Of a stretch of DNA of 64,000 nucleotides, positions 54,047-62,509 are shown piece by piece; position 1 is the first letter of the stretch; the number at the start of each line of letters is the position of its first letter. Made by a program: the position numbers and the translations under genes. The notes beneath the pieces were generated by a model. The model was not told the DNA's origin and did no database searches. It saw nothing but the letters and a program-made list of their open reading frames with translations. Origin of the DNA: Actinoplanes campanulatus (lineage in GTDB: Bacteria; Actinomycetota; Actinomycetes; Mycobacteriales; Micromonosporaceae); the NCBI RefSeq assembly GCF_014647795.1, contig NZ_BMPW01000001.1, positions 744,001-808,000 of the forward strand, given 5' to 3'.

Positions 54047-54544
54047 TCAGAACGGGAGCGGGCGCTCGGCGTCCTCCCCCTGGAAGTTGCCGATCTCGCG
54101 GAGCGCGTGCATCTTGTCACGGCCCCGCTCGATCGACGCCAGCGCCCGGGTCAGGAACTGCTCGAAGTTGGCCAGCGCGGTGTCGACGTAGTCGTCGACC
54201 TCCTCACGCAGACGCTGCGCCTCGGTCCGCGCCTCGGCGATGATCCGGGCGCCCTCGTGCTCGGACGAGACGGTGATCTCGTTCACCGACACGAGCCGGG
54301 CGTGTTCCGTCTCACCCTCGCTGACGATCCGGTCGGCCTCGCGGCGGCCGGCATCGACGATCCGGTCCCGCTCGTCCAGGACAGCGGCCGCGCGGCGCAG
54401 CGCCTCGGGCAGCTCGGAGCGGAGGATCTCGAGCCGGTCGATCATCTCGGCGCGGTCGAACATGAAGTTCGTCCGGGACATCGGCACGGAGCGTGCGTCC
54501 TGCACAAGGTCGATGATCTCGTCGATGCGGTCGAGCGGATCCAC
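54047..54544 (-). CDS. DivIVA-like coiled-coil protein
   Basis: A 165-residue, mostly helical protein beginning MDPLDRIDEIIDLVQDARSV. Long heptad regions follow (MIDRLEILRSELPEALRRAA, ARIIAEARTEAQRLREEVDD). It resembles the short DivIVA/SepF-associated coiled-coil proteins of actinobacteria that are often annotated as cell-division initiation proteins. Translation starts at GTG 54544. It lies between coaD and the DUF177 gene on the minus strand. A role in polar growth or division is inferred from family resemblance only. Confidence 0.78.
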   Translation of the reverse strand: MDPLDRIDEIIDLVQDARSVPMSRTNFMFDRAEMIDRLEILRSELPEALRRAAAVLDERDRIVDAGRREADRIVSEGETEHARLVSVNEITVSSEHEGARIIAEARTEAQRLREEVDDYVDTALANFEQFLTRALASIERGRDKMHALREIGNFQGEDAERPLPF

Positions 54545-54608
54545 CGTGCCTCACTCCCGTCGTCGAACCGCCACCCAACGTGGTGCGATCACGTTACTTC
54601 GCGCCCGC

Positions 54609-55088
54609 CTAATTCTGCTTCAACCGACCCACCAGGCGAGCCAGCACATTGTCCGGGAGGTACGACGAGGCGTCCCCACCCCACTTGACCACGTCTTTGA
54701 CCAGGCTCGACGACAGGAACGAGTAGAGCGGGTTGGTCGGCATGAACAGGGTCTCCACACCGGAGAGCCCGATGTTCATCTGCGCCATCTGCAACTCGTA
54801 GTCGAAGTCGCTGACCGCGCGGAGGCCCTTGACGACCACGGCCGCGCCCTGGTCCCGGCAGAAGTCGACCAGCAGGCCGTGGAAGGACGCCACCCGGACG
54901 TTGCTGTACTGCGCCGTCGCCTCGCCGAGCATCTCGATACGCTCGTCGATGGTGAACAGGCCGGTCTTCGACTGGTTGATGAGGACTCCGATGATGACCT
55001 CGTCGAAGAGCCGGCTGGCCCGTCCGATGATGTCGAGGTGCCCGTTGGTGACCGGGTCGAAGGAGCCGGGACACACCGCTCGTCTCAT
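54609..55088 (-). CDS. coaD: phosphopantetheine adenylyltransferase
   Basis: CoaD makes dephospho-CoA from 4'-phosphopantetheine and ATP. The 159-residue product has the nucleotidyltransferase motif PGSFDPVTNGH (His17), VVKGLRAVSDFDYELQMAQM, and the late SSSLVKDVVKWGG in place of the more usual ISSTxVR. The ATG at 55088 overlaps the rsmD stop by 4 nt. Six upstream in-frame codons over the rsmD 3' end were excluded. Confidence 0.96.
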   Translation of the reverse strand: MRRAVCPGSFDPVTNGHLDIIGRASRLFDEVIIGVLINQSKTGLFTIDERIEMLGEATAQYSNVRVASFHGLLVDFCRDQGAAVVVKGLRAVSDFDYELQMAQMNIGLSGVETLFMPTNPLYSFLSSSLVKDVVKWGGDASSYLPDNVLARLVGRLKQN

Positions 55089-55648
55089 GATCGGCGACCG
55101 TACCAAAGCGTGGTCTCGCCATAACGCCGGGTACGGTCGCCCGCCAGACCGTCCACCCAGCTCAACGGTCCACCCCGGGTGGACCTCTCGAAGATCACCA
55201 CGGCGCCGGGCGCGAGCCAGCCGTTGGCCACCAGTTCCTCCTGAACGGTGTCGATCTCGTCGTCGCCGAGCGCGTACGGCGGATCGGCGAACACCACGTC
55301 GTACGGTCCGCCGGCCGGCGGGTCGCCGAGGACCTGCACGACCTTGCCGGTGACCAGCCTGGCGGCCGAACCGACACGCAGCGCCACGATGTTGTCACGC
55401 ACGACCCGGGCGGCCTTGGCGTCCGACTCGACGAGAAGCGCGTGGTCGGCGCCGCGGGACAGCGCCTCCAGGCCGACGGCGCCGGATCCGGCATACAGGT
55501 CGGCGAACCGCGAGCCGGACAGGTCGGTCATCGTCTCCAGTGCGCTGAAGAACGCCTCCCGGACACGGTCCGATGTGGGCCTCGTGTGCGCGCCGGACGG
55601 AGCGGACAGCCGACGGCCGCCGTGCGCACCCGCGATAATCCTGGTCAT
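55085..55648 (-). CDS. rsmD: 16S rRNA (guanine-N2)-methyltransferase RsmD
   Basis: RsmD methylates G966 of 16S rRNA. The 187-residue product contains RIIAGAHGGRRLSAP at the N-terminus, RPTSDRVREAFFSAL, the SAM motif FADLYAGSGAVGLEALSRGA and the catalytic VFADPPYAL. The start at ATG 55648 matches the family; 37 upstream codons are unrelated. It is co-translated with coaD. Confidence 0.95.
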   Translation of the reverse strand: MTRIIAGAHGGRRLSAPSGAHTRPTSDRVREAFFSALETMTDLSGSRFADLYAGSGAVGLEALSRGADHALLVESDAKAARVVRDNIVALRVGSAARLVTGKVVQVLGDPPAGGPYDVVFADPPYALGDDEIDTVQEELVANGWLAPGAVVIFERSTRGGPLSWVDGLAGDRTRRYGETTLWYGRRS

Positions 55649-55927
55649 CAGTGCCGACGCTACTTCACCACCTCGCGTGAGCCACCTTCGCATGAACAAT
55701 TCCCTCGTCACGGGCACGACGCGCGACGATACGGTTCCGTTCGGTAAAGCGAAGATCACAGATCTGCAACAAGCTCCTTAGCGAGCGCTGAGACGTTTCT
55801 TTGATCTCCGGGAATGGCTAGGGTCGGGCAGCCGCGGGGTTAGGCGTCGTCTCTGGACCCGGTTTCATCCACCAGCGACAGTCGGCCGCCTCCCACGCGC
55901 TCCCGAACCCCTTTCACAGGAGAAGGC

Positions 55928-56863
55928 GTGAACCTGTCTAAATCCCCGCTCCGCCGCGTGGCCGGTCTGGCTGCCGGCGCCGTTCTCGGCCTGGCCGGTG
56001 TCGCGGTGGCCGCCTCCCCGGCGTACGCCACCGACAGCGTCATCGGTTACTCGGCGGACTGCGACACCAAGACCGGCGACTGGGTCGTCACCTGGACCGT
56101 CACCGGCAACGCCCCCGACGGCGTCGAGAAGTTCCGCTTCAACGCCGTGAAGGCCGAAGAGGGCACCCCGGTCAAGGAGGTGGAGCTCCCCGAGTACAAG
56201 GTCGGCAACGAGTACACCTACGACACCAACAAGGCCATCACGGCGGTCCAGCGCGTCGAGGGCACCAAGACCTTCGCCCGCCTGGGTGTCGAGGTCGAGT
56301 TCGACAACCAGCACAAGGACCTCCCGCGGGAGAACACCGCGAACTTCGAGGGCACCTGCGACAAGGAGAAGGAGCAGCCGCCGGCCTCGCCGTCGCCGTC
56401 CTCCCCGTCGCCGTCCCCGAGCCTGCCGTCCGAGGAGCCGGAGATTCCGGACGACCTGCCGGGCGAGCCCGAGCCGATCTTCGAGCTCACCTGCGACACG
56501 ATGACCATCGGGTTCGACAACCCGAAGGACAGCCTGCCGATCAAGCTGGGCTACGAGACCAGCAAGGGCGAGAAGCGCGAGCGCACCGTCGCCCCCGGCA
56601 CCAAGGGCTCGGAGACGTTCTCCGCCAAGGAGGGCTTCTTCGTCAACCTGACGATCACGGTCACCTACGAGGGCGAGACCTACTCGGAGACCGTGAAGGT
56701 CGACTACGTCGAGCCCGCGGGCTACGAGGACAGTGAGGAGCCGGGTCTGCCGGTCACCGGCGCCGCCGCGGGTGGCATCGCCGGCGGTGCCGCCGCGCTG
56801 CTGGCCATCGGCGCGCTGCTCTTCGTCATGGCGCGTCGCCGCAAGGTGAAGTTCACCGCCTGA
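55928..56863 (+). CDS. LPxTG-anchored secreted surface protein
   Basis: A 311-residue protein with a signal peptide (cleavage probably after ASPAYA, residue 34), two beta-rich regions, and a Ser/Pro-rich spacer at about residues 150-175 (SPSPSSPSPSPSLPS). The C-terminal sortase signal is LPVTG at 274-278, followed by a hydrophobic helix and ARRRKVKFTA. It should be covalently linked to peptidoglycan by a sortase. The start is GTG 55928 with AGGAGAAGG upstream. No sortase gene is in the window. Lys/Glu/Thr codon content differs from the Arg/Ala-rich neighbours, as expected for an exported protein. Confidence 0.9.
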   Translation: MNLSKSPLRRVAGLAAGAVLGLAGVAVAASPAYATDSVIGYSADCDTKTGDWVVTWTVTGNAPDGVEKFRFNAVKAEEGTPVKEVELPEYKVGNEYTYDTNKAITAVQRVEGTKTFARLGVEVEFDNQHKDLPRENTANFEGTCDKEKEQPPASPSPSSPSPSPSLPSEEPEIPDDLPGEPEPIFELTCDTMTIGFDNPKDSLPIKLGYETSKGEKRERTVAPGTKGSETFSAKEGFFVNLTITVTYEGETYSETVKVDYVEPAGYEDSEEPGLPVTGAAAGGIAGGAAALLAIGALLFVMARRRKVKFTA

Positions 56864-56887
56864 TCCACCTGAACCACCTGTAACACC

Positions 56888-56917
56888 GGGGCGCGTCGAC
56901 TGTGGTCGGCGCGCCCC
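56888..56917 (+). terminator. terminator hairpin after the LPxTG gene
   Basis: GGGGCGCG and CGCGCCCC form an 8-bp stem that continues as CGAC/GTCG with a TGTG loop (one unpaired base on each side). It lies 25 nt after the LPxTG stop and is followed by a pyrimidine-rich TTCCGTTCC. Confidence 0.7.
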
Positions 56918-56946
56918 TTCCGTTCCCCACCCCAGGAGCAGCATCG

Positions 56947-57065
56947 GTCAAGAAGTTCGGCCCCGCCGCCAAGGACGCCCTGACCTTCACGGTGTTCCTG
57001 CTGCTCGTCGTGGGTGGCGTGCTCTTCTTCCCGGCCCGCCGCCGCAAGGTCGACTTCACGGCCTG
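56947..57065 (+). pseudogene. start-less remnant of a small LPxTG-type membrane anchor
   Basis: A frame from 56947 reads VKKFGPAAKDALTFTVFLLL, then a hydrophobic run and ARRRKVDFTA, closely matching the end of the preceding LPxTG protein (ARRRKVKFTA). It lacks a signal peptide and an LPxTG motif. AGGAG lies 8 nt before the first codon, which is GTC where GTG would be expected, so the start appears lost. The last codons overlap the convergent DUF952 gene. Confidence 0.5.
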
Positions 57066-57391
57066 ACCCATTCCGGGAAAGAACCGTCCGGGCGCGGTGG
57101 ATAGTCGTGAACGGCTACCACCGCGCCCACGTCCATCTGGCCGTAGAGGTGCGGGAACTGCCGTCCGTCCGGCTCCGGTGGGACACCGTCCTCCCAGACG
57201 ACCGGCACGTCGAGCCGCTCCTCGTCGATCTCCAGCAGCAGCAGATCCGTACGCCCGCGGAAACGCAGCGTGGCCGGCATGTGCACCCAGTCCGCCGCGG
57301 AGCAGTGGATGAAGCCTTCCGCCCCGACGGGTATGAAGCCCTCGGTGATGGCTGTGGCCCACGCGTCGCGGGGGCAGATGTGAAAGATCAA
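57056..57391 (-). CDS. DUF952 family protein
   Basis: This 111-residue protein matches the DUF952 family: IFHICPRDAWATAITEGFIP, GFIHCSAADWVHMPA, LLLLEIDEERLDVPVVWED and FPHLYGQMDVGAVVAVHDY. The family is related to ADP-ribosyltransferase-like folds but has no assigned reaction. It starts at TTG 57391, overlapping the recG stop by 4 nt (TTGA). Its last codons overlap the decayed LPxTG remnant. Confidence 0.88.
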   Translation of the reverse strand: MIFHICPRDAWATAITEGFIPVGAEGFIHCSAADWVHMPATLRFRGRTDLLLLEIDEERLDVPVVWEDGVPPEPDGRQFPHLYGQMDVGAVVAVHDYPPRPDGSFPEWVRP

Positions 57392-59568
57392 CCCTTCTCC
57401 AGGTACTCGGCGCGATCCTCGTCGACCAGCGCGGCGACCGAGGCCGCCAGCGCCGGGTAACGGGACAGGTCGGGGTCGTCGCCGATCAGCGCGGACGCCT
57501 CCGCCCGCGCCTCCTTGATCAGCTTCTCGTCCCGCAGCAGCGACAACAGCCGCAGGTGCGAATGCTTGCCGGACTGCGACGCGCCCAGCACGTCACCCTC
57601 CCGGCGCTGCTCCAGGTCGATCTCGGAGAGCTTGAAACCGTCCGTCGTGGCGGCCACCGCGTCCAGCCGCTCCCGGGCCGCCGAACCCTCCGCGGCCTCG
57701 CTGTGCAGCAGGCAGATGCCGGGCGCCGAACCCCGCCCCACCCGGCCGCGCAGCTGGTGCAACTGGGAGACGCCGAAGCGGTCGGCGTCCAGGATCAGCA
57801 TCACGGTCGAGTTCGGCACGTCCACGCCCACCTCGATCACCGTGGTCGCCACCAGCACGTCCAGGTCACCGGCCGCGAACCGGCGCATCACCGCGTCCTT
57901 CTCGTCCGGCGGCATCTTCCCGTGCAGCATGTCGATCCGCAGACCGTGCAGGTACTGCTCGCGCAGCAGCGGCAGCACCTCGGTCACGGCCAACGGCGGG
58001 CGGCGGGCCGGCTCGGCGTCCTTCGGCGGGGACTCCTCGTCCTCCGGGCCGTCGCCGATCCGGGGACACACCACATACGCCTGGTGGCCGGCCCGGACCT
58101 CCTCCCTGATCCGCTGCCAGGTGCGGTTCACATACGCCTGGTTGTCGCCGGGGACCACGTGCGAGGCGATCGGCGAACGGCCGCGCGGCAGCTGCGACAG
58201 GATCGAGGTCTCCAGGTCGCCGTAGACCGTCATGGCCACCGTGCGCGGGATCGGGGTGGCCGTCATCACCAGCACGTGCGGGGGCCGGGCCGCCTTGGCG
58301 CGCAGCGCATCCCGCTGCTCCACCCCGAACCGGTGCTGCTCGTCCACCACGACCAGGCCGAGATCCTTGAAGTCGACACCCTCGTACAGCAGGGCGTGCG
58401 TGCCCACGACGATGCCGGCGCGCCCGTCCGCCACCTCGGCCAGCGCGGCACGCCGGGCCGCCGCCCCCAGCGACCCGGTGACCAGCGTCAACCGGGTGCC
58501 CTCCGGATCACCGCCCAGCTCACCGGCCCGGCCCAGCGCGCCGAGCTGGGCGCTGATCCCGCGGAAGTGCTGAGTGGCCAGAACCTCGGTCGGCGCGAGC
58601 AGGGCGGCCTGCCCGCCCGCGTCCACCACCTGGAGCATCGCGCGCACCGACACCAGCGTCTTGCCCGAGCCGACCTCACCCTGCAACAGCCGGTGCATCG
58701 GATGCGGCCGGGACAGGTCGGCCGCGATCTCCTCACCCACGTCACGCTGACCTTCGGTCAGCTCATAGGGCAGACCGGCGTCGAACCTCGCCAGCAACCC
58801 GGCCTGCACGCGGGGCCGGGCGGTGCCGGGAGCCGCGGCCGCACGTGCCCGGCGTTGCACAAGCGTCAGCTGTACGGCGAAAGCCTCGTCCCACTTGAGA
58901 CGGTGCTTCGCCCTGTACAGCGCCTCCTCGGAACTCGGCCGGTGGATCTCCCGCAACGCGGTGCCGATGCCGGTGAGGTTCCGTTTCGCCCGCACCTCGG
59001 CCGGCATCGGGTCGGGCGGCGGCTCGAACGTGTCCAGCAGGGTCCGCACACACTTGGCGATCACCCAGGTCGGCACCGCCTGGGCCGCCGGATAGACCGG
59101 GATCAGCGCACCCGCGAACTCCTCGATCTCGGCGGCCGCGTCGTCCTGCGTGGCATCGGCGCTGAGCAGCTGGTACGCCGGGCCGTTCAGCTGGCGCTTG
59201 CCGCGGAACTCGGTCACCTTGCCGGCGAACAGCCCCCACACGCCCTTGCGCAGCTCCCGCTCCCGCCACGCCTGATTGAAGAAGGTGCAGGTCAGCGTCG
59301 CACCGGAGCCGTCACCGATGGTCACCTCGAGCATGTTGCCGCGGCGCTGGCGCATCGGCTTCACGTTGATCCCCTGCACCTGGGCCAGCAGGGTGACCTG
59401 CTCGTCCACCTTCAGGCTGCGCAGGTCGGTGTGCTCGCCACGCTCGTCGTACCGCCGCGGGAAGTGGTAGATCAGGTCACCGGCGGTGTGCAACTCCAGA
59501 TGCTGCTCCAGGGCCTTGGCGGTCTTCGCACCCAGAACCTTGGTCAGCGGGGTGTCCGTGGTGGTCAT
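57388..59568 (-). CDS. recG: ATP-dependent DNA helicase RecG
   Basis: RecG remodels stalled replication forks and Holliday junctions. The 726-residue product has the N-terminal wedge/OB domain (DLIYHFPRRYDERGE), Walker A in LLQGEVGSGKTLVSVRAML, motif II VVDEQHRFGVEQR, motif III TATPIPRTVAMT and the C-terminal helicase motif VGRGSAPGICLL. ATG 59568 overlaps the stop of the DAK-type gene by 4 nt. Sixteen additional upstream codons were excluded. Confidence 0.96.
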   Translation of the reverse strand: MTTTDTPLTKVLGAKTAKALEQHLELHTAGDLIYHFPRRYDERGEHTDLRSLKVDEQVTLLAQVQGINVKPMRQRRGNMLEVTIGDGSGATLTCTFFNQAWRERELRKGVWGLFAGKVTEFRGKRQLNGPAYQLLSADATQDDAAAEIEEFAGALIPVYPAAQAVPTWVIAKCVRTLLDTFEPPPDPMPAEVRAKRNLTGIGTALREIHRPSSEEALYRAKHRLKWDEAFAVQLTLVQRRARAAAAPGTARPRVQAGLLARFDAGLPYELTEGQRDVGEEIAADLSRPHPMHRLLQGEVGSGKTLVSVRAMLQVVDAGGQAALLAPTEVLATQHFRGISAQLGALGRAGELGGDPEGTRLTLVTGSLGAAARRAALAEVADGRAGIVVGTHALLYEGVDFKDLGLVVVDEQHRFGVEQRDALRAKAARPPHVLVMTATPIPRTVAMTVYGDLETSILSQLPRGRSPIASHVVPGDNQAYVNRTWQRIREEVRAGHQAYVVCPRIGDGPEDEESPPKDAEPARRPPLAVTEVLPLLREQYLHGLRIDMLHGKMPPDEKDAVMRRFAAGDLDVLVATTVIEVGVDVPNSTVMLILDADRFGVSQLHQLRGRVGRGSAPGICLLHSEAAEGSAARERLDAVAATTDGFKLSEIDLEQRREGDVLGASQSGKHSHLRLLSLLRDEKLIKEARAEASALIGDDPDLSRYPALAASVAALVDEDRAEYLEKG

Positions 59569-61499
59569 TCGACTCCTGCCAGCAGGTGGTACCGGGGCTG
59601 GCCGCCGGCGTAGCACTGCAACTCGATGAACGGCCAGGTGCGGTGCACGTGACCGCGCAGATCCGCCTCCAGACCGGGTGGGGCGGCCGCCCCCAGCACC
59701 AGGGTGACCAGCTCGCCGCCCCCGCCCAGCATCCGGTCCAGCAGGCGGTGGCTCACGTCGGTCAGATCGCCGCCGATCACGTGCACCTCGCCGTCGACCA
59801 GGCCCAGCAGGTCACCCGCCCGGCACGGGCCGGCCACCGTGAGAGCGTCCCGCTGGGCGGTGCAGACCTCGCCGTACCGGCAGGCGCCGGCCGCCTCGGC
59901 CATCGCGATCACATCGTCGGCGAACGGGCGCTGCTCGTCCCGCACCGCCAGCGCGGCCAGCGCCTGCACCGGCGAACGGGTGGGCACCACGCTGACCCGG
60001 ATGCCGGCGGCCTCCGCCTCCCGCGCGGCCGAGACGGCGACCGCCTGCGTATTGGCGTCGTTGGGCAGCAGCACCACCGAACCGGCGCCGGTCTTGTGCA
60101 CGGCCGCCAGCAACTCGGCGGTCGACGGATTACGGTCCACGACGGTGGCGCCCTCCCCCTCGAAGAGAGCGGTCAACCCGTCCCCGGCCGCGACCACCAC
60201 GGCGGCCCGCCGCTCCGGGCCGGGGCGGTGGCCCACCAGCGGCGTCACCCGGATCCGGAACGGGCGGCCCGCCTCGATGCCCGCCTCGATCGCCGGGCCG
60301 ACGTCGGTGACGTGGACGTGCACGTTCCACGTCGGGGGGTCGCCGTCGCCGGTGCCCACCACGACGAGGGAGTCACCCAGGCCGTCCAGGGCGCCCCGCA
60401 GCCGGGTGACGGCCTCCTCGGTGGCCTCCAGCAGGTACTGCACCTCGAACCCGTAACCGGCGCACTCGTCCTCGTGCCCCGCCGGATGGCTGAGGTCCAC
60501 CCGGTCCTCACCCCTCCAGACCGCCTGCCCCTGGCCCGGGTCCGCCCGGTCCGCCGGATGGCCGGAAATCGGCAGCACAGTGGTTGCCGCCGGGCCGCCG
60601 ATCGGGGTGAACGGCTTGCTGCAGACGGCCGGATCCGGGTCCTCCGGATCGCCGCTTCCGGAGCCGGGCACCGCGGGGCCGCCGGCCACCATCGGCTGCA
60701 TGCCGCTGTGCGCGGACGCCGGAGGCGTCTCGCCGTCAGACACCACCAGGGGCTTGTCGCCGTCGGGCACCACCAGGGGCTTGTCACCGTCAGACACCGC
60801 CGGGAGCCTGTCACCGTCAGACACCACCGGGAGCCTGTCGCGGGCAAGCGCCGTCGGGGGCGTTTCGCCCTCGGCGACCACCTCGACCAGGGCATCGAGC
60901 AGCAAGCAGAGGCCGCGCCCGCCGGCGTCGACCACGCCGGCCCGGGCGAGCACCGGTAGCTGCTGCGGGGTGCGATCCAGCGCCTCGGCGGCGGCCTGCG
61001 CGGCCGCCTTCGCCACCGTGGCCAGGTCGTCGGACCTGGTCCGCCCGGCGCCCTCGGCCGCGGCGGCCACCACCGACAGCACGGTGCCCTCGACCGGACG
61101 GGCCACCGCCGCGTAGGCGGCGTCCGTCGCCGTCCGCAAGGCGCGGGCCAGCTCACCGCCGCGCACCGCGACGGCGGCCGCGAAGGTGTCGGCCATGCCG
61201 CGGAGGATCTGCGAGACGATGACGCCGGAGTTGCCCCTGGCGCCGAGCAGGGCGCCACGCGCCATCCGGCGCATCAGCCGGGCCACCGCGGTCATGCCCT
61301 CCGGCCCCGGCTCCGGCTCCACCGGACCGGCAACCGCCTCATGCGCGGCCGTCAGGGTGAGAACGAGGTTGGTGCCGGTGTCGCCGTCGGGCACCGGGTA
61401 GACGTTCAGATCGTCGATCTCACGCTGATGCGCCCGAAGTGCCTCCAGCCCACCATCGCACCAGCGGCGTACCGCGGCGGCATCGAGGGTCTCCAGCAC
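59565..61499 (-). CDS. DAK/FakA-like fatty-acid kinase family protein with internal repeat
   Basis: A 644-residue protein with an N-terminal DhaL (Dak2) domain whose metal/ATP motif is [17 protein letters not shown] (about residues 32-48) and contains [22 protein letters not shown]-terminal FakA-type domain includes [13 protein letters not shown] and [11 protein letters not shown]. FakA phosphorylates fatty acids bound to FakB for phospholipid synthesis. Between the domains, residues about 220-255 are four 9-residue repeats (DRLPVVSDG type) in a Pro/Asp/Gly-rich linker. It starts at GTG 61499, upstream of recG, an order common in Gram-positives. Confidence 0.88.
   Translation of the reverse strand: MLETLDAAAVRRWCDGGLEALRAHQREIDDLNVYPVPDGDTGTNLVLTLTAAHEAVAGPVEPEPGPEGMTAVARLMRRMARGALLGARGNSGVIVSQILRGMADTFAAAVAVRGGELARALRTATDAAYAAVARPVEGTVLSVVAAAAEGAGRTRSDDLATVAKAAAQAAAEALDRTPQQLPVLARAGVVDAGGRGLCLLLDALVEVVAEGETPPTALARDRLPVVSDGDRLPAVSDGDKPLVVPDGDKPLVVSDGETPPASAHSGMQPMVAGGPAVPGSGSGDPEDPDPAVCSKPFTPIGGPAATTVLPISGHPADRADPGQGQAVWRGEDRVDLSHPAGHEDECAGYGFEVQYLLEATEEAVTRLRGALDGLGDSLVVVGTGDGDPPTWNVHVHVTDVGPAIEAGIEAGRPFRIRVTPLVGHRPGPERRAAVVVAAGDGLTALFEGEGATVVDRNPSTAELLAAVHKTGAGSVVLLPNDANTQAVAVSAAREAEAAGIRVSVVPTRSPVQALAALAVRDEQRPFADDVIAMAEAAGACRYGEVCTAQRDALTVAGPCRAGDLLGLVDGEVHVIGGDLTDVSHRLLDRMLGGGGELVTLVLGAAAPPGLEADLRGHVHRTWPFIELQCYAGGQPRYHLLAGVE
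60733..60840 (-). repeat. four 27-nt in-frame repeats in the DAK-type gene
   Basis: Four exact-length 27-nt units (60733-60759, 60760-60786, 60787-60813, 60814-60840) encode [27 protein letters not shown] and DKPLVVSDG in the interdomain linker. The period is a multiple of three, so copy-number change would keep the frame. Confidence 0.92.
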
Positions 61500-61699
61500 G
61501 CGAAAATCGTACTTGCGACCTCCGACAATCGCCGCGCACGCACGCTGACCGGGGGCGATTGGCTCCCCCGGCCGGGGATCGGGTAACCTTGCCGGGTTGC
61601 CTGGGCGATGCTTGCTTCCCTGGGCGCCTCCAGTTTCTGGATCGGATCAGTTCCGGTTGCTGGATCAGGTCAGTTTCGTATCAAACCCAGGAGTATCCC

Positions 61700-61891
61700 G
61701 TGGCTAGCGTGTGCGACGTCTGTGGCAAGGGACCGGGCTTCGGCCACAACGTGTCCCACTCGCACCGGCGGACCAACCGCCGCTGGAACCCGAACATCCA
61801 GTCGGTGCGCACCCCGGCCGGTGGCGGGACCACCAAGAAGCTCAAGGTCTGCACCTCGTGCATCAAGGCCGGCAAGGTCGTCCGCGCCTGA
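61700..61891 (+). CDS. rpmB: 50S ribosomal protein L28, zinc-binding form
   Basis: The 63-residue L28 starts at GTG 61700 with AGGAG 6 nt upstream and reads [20 protein letters not shown], then [15 protein letters not shown]. It retains the four cysteines (C5, C8, C51, C54) of the C+ zinc-binding form. An in-frame extension to 61439 is not conserved. It is divergent from the DAK-type gene and has its own terminator, so it is monocistronic. Confidence 0.97.
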   Translation: MASVCDVCGKGPGFGHNVSHSHRRTNRRWNPNIQSVRTPAGGGTTKKLKVCTSCIKAGKVVRA

Positions 61892-61910
61892 CCGAGCCTT
61901 TCTGGCTGAT

Positions 61911-61948
61911 CGGATAGCCGCTGAACCCCCGGGTTCAGCGGCTATCCG
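61911..61948 (+). terminator. rpmB: strong terminator hairpin after rpmB
   Basis: Perfect 18-bp arms, CGGATAGCCGCTGAACCC and GGGTTCAGCGGCTATCCG, are separated by only 2 nt, 19 nt after the rpmB stop. Real pairing would open a slightly larger loop. A short CTGTTCT run follows. Confidence 0.85.
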
Positions 61949-62094
61949 CTGTTCTGCCCGCCATTCACCGCACGATGTACCACCGACCCACCGGCACCGC
62001 GTGGCCCGCCTCCACCAGGCTCGCCCCAGCCCTCCGGCAACGCCACCCCCATCAGCAGGCCACCTCGCGCAGCCGCCGACCCGCGGGTCGAGCG

Positions 62095-62365
62095 CCTGCC
62101 CAGACAACGCACCCCAGCCTGCCCAGACGAGGCACCCAGGCCCCCAAGCGGCACACCCAGCTCTACCCGAACGGCGCAACCAGGTCTGCCCAAACGGCGC
62201 CCCGGGCACTAGGCGACGCACCCCGGGCCTGCCCAGACGAGGCACCCAGGTCTGCCCAAGCGACACACCCAGCTCTGCCCAAACGGCGCAACCCGGGCCA
62301 CCTAGGCGACGCACCCCGGCCTGCGCGGGCGACGCACCCCGGCCTGCGCGGGCGCGGCGCCCGGG
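62095..62365. repeat. degenerate 23-bp minisatellite, about 12 units
   Basis: About twelve head-to-tail units of 20-25 bp follow the approximate pattern CCTGCCCAGACGACGCACCCAGG. Examples are GACGAGGCACCCAGG (twice), AAACGGCGCAACC and the last two units sharing GCGACGCACCCCGGCCTGCG. Unit length varies, so it is not a coding repeat and not a CRISPR array, which would have constant repeats and unrelated spacers. Confidence 0.85.
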
Positions 62366-62509
62366 TTCGGCCTTCAGGGTGACTCCCACGACGCCGGCCA
62401 GTCCTCACTTGACTCGGTTATCCACAGGAAGACCCCGTCGGGGACGGGCGTCCACAGGGACGGTGGAATCCGTTCGTCCGGTACGGCCGGGAACGGCAAC
62501 ATCTCGGCC

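Larger units (their letters stand above)
61892..62509. other. 618-nt intergenic region between rpmB and the AbiEi/DUF559-like gene
   Basis: It contains the rpmB terminator, about 150 nt without visible features, a degenerate 23-bp tandem repeat array (62095-62365) and a short unique stretch before the next gene. Open frames on both strands here consist of repeat translation and show no ribosome binding sites. Confidence 0.6.

Noticed and set aside
62095-62365. Possible CRISPR array or repeat-encoded protein
   Set aside because: Units are contiguous, of uneven length and without constant direct repeats plus unique spacers. Translations change frame between units.
61670-62389. 239-codon minus-strand frame overlapping rpmB
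   Set aside because: It is antisense to rpmB and its terminator and otherwise translates the minisatellite.
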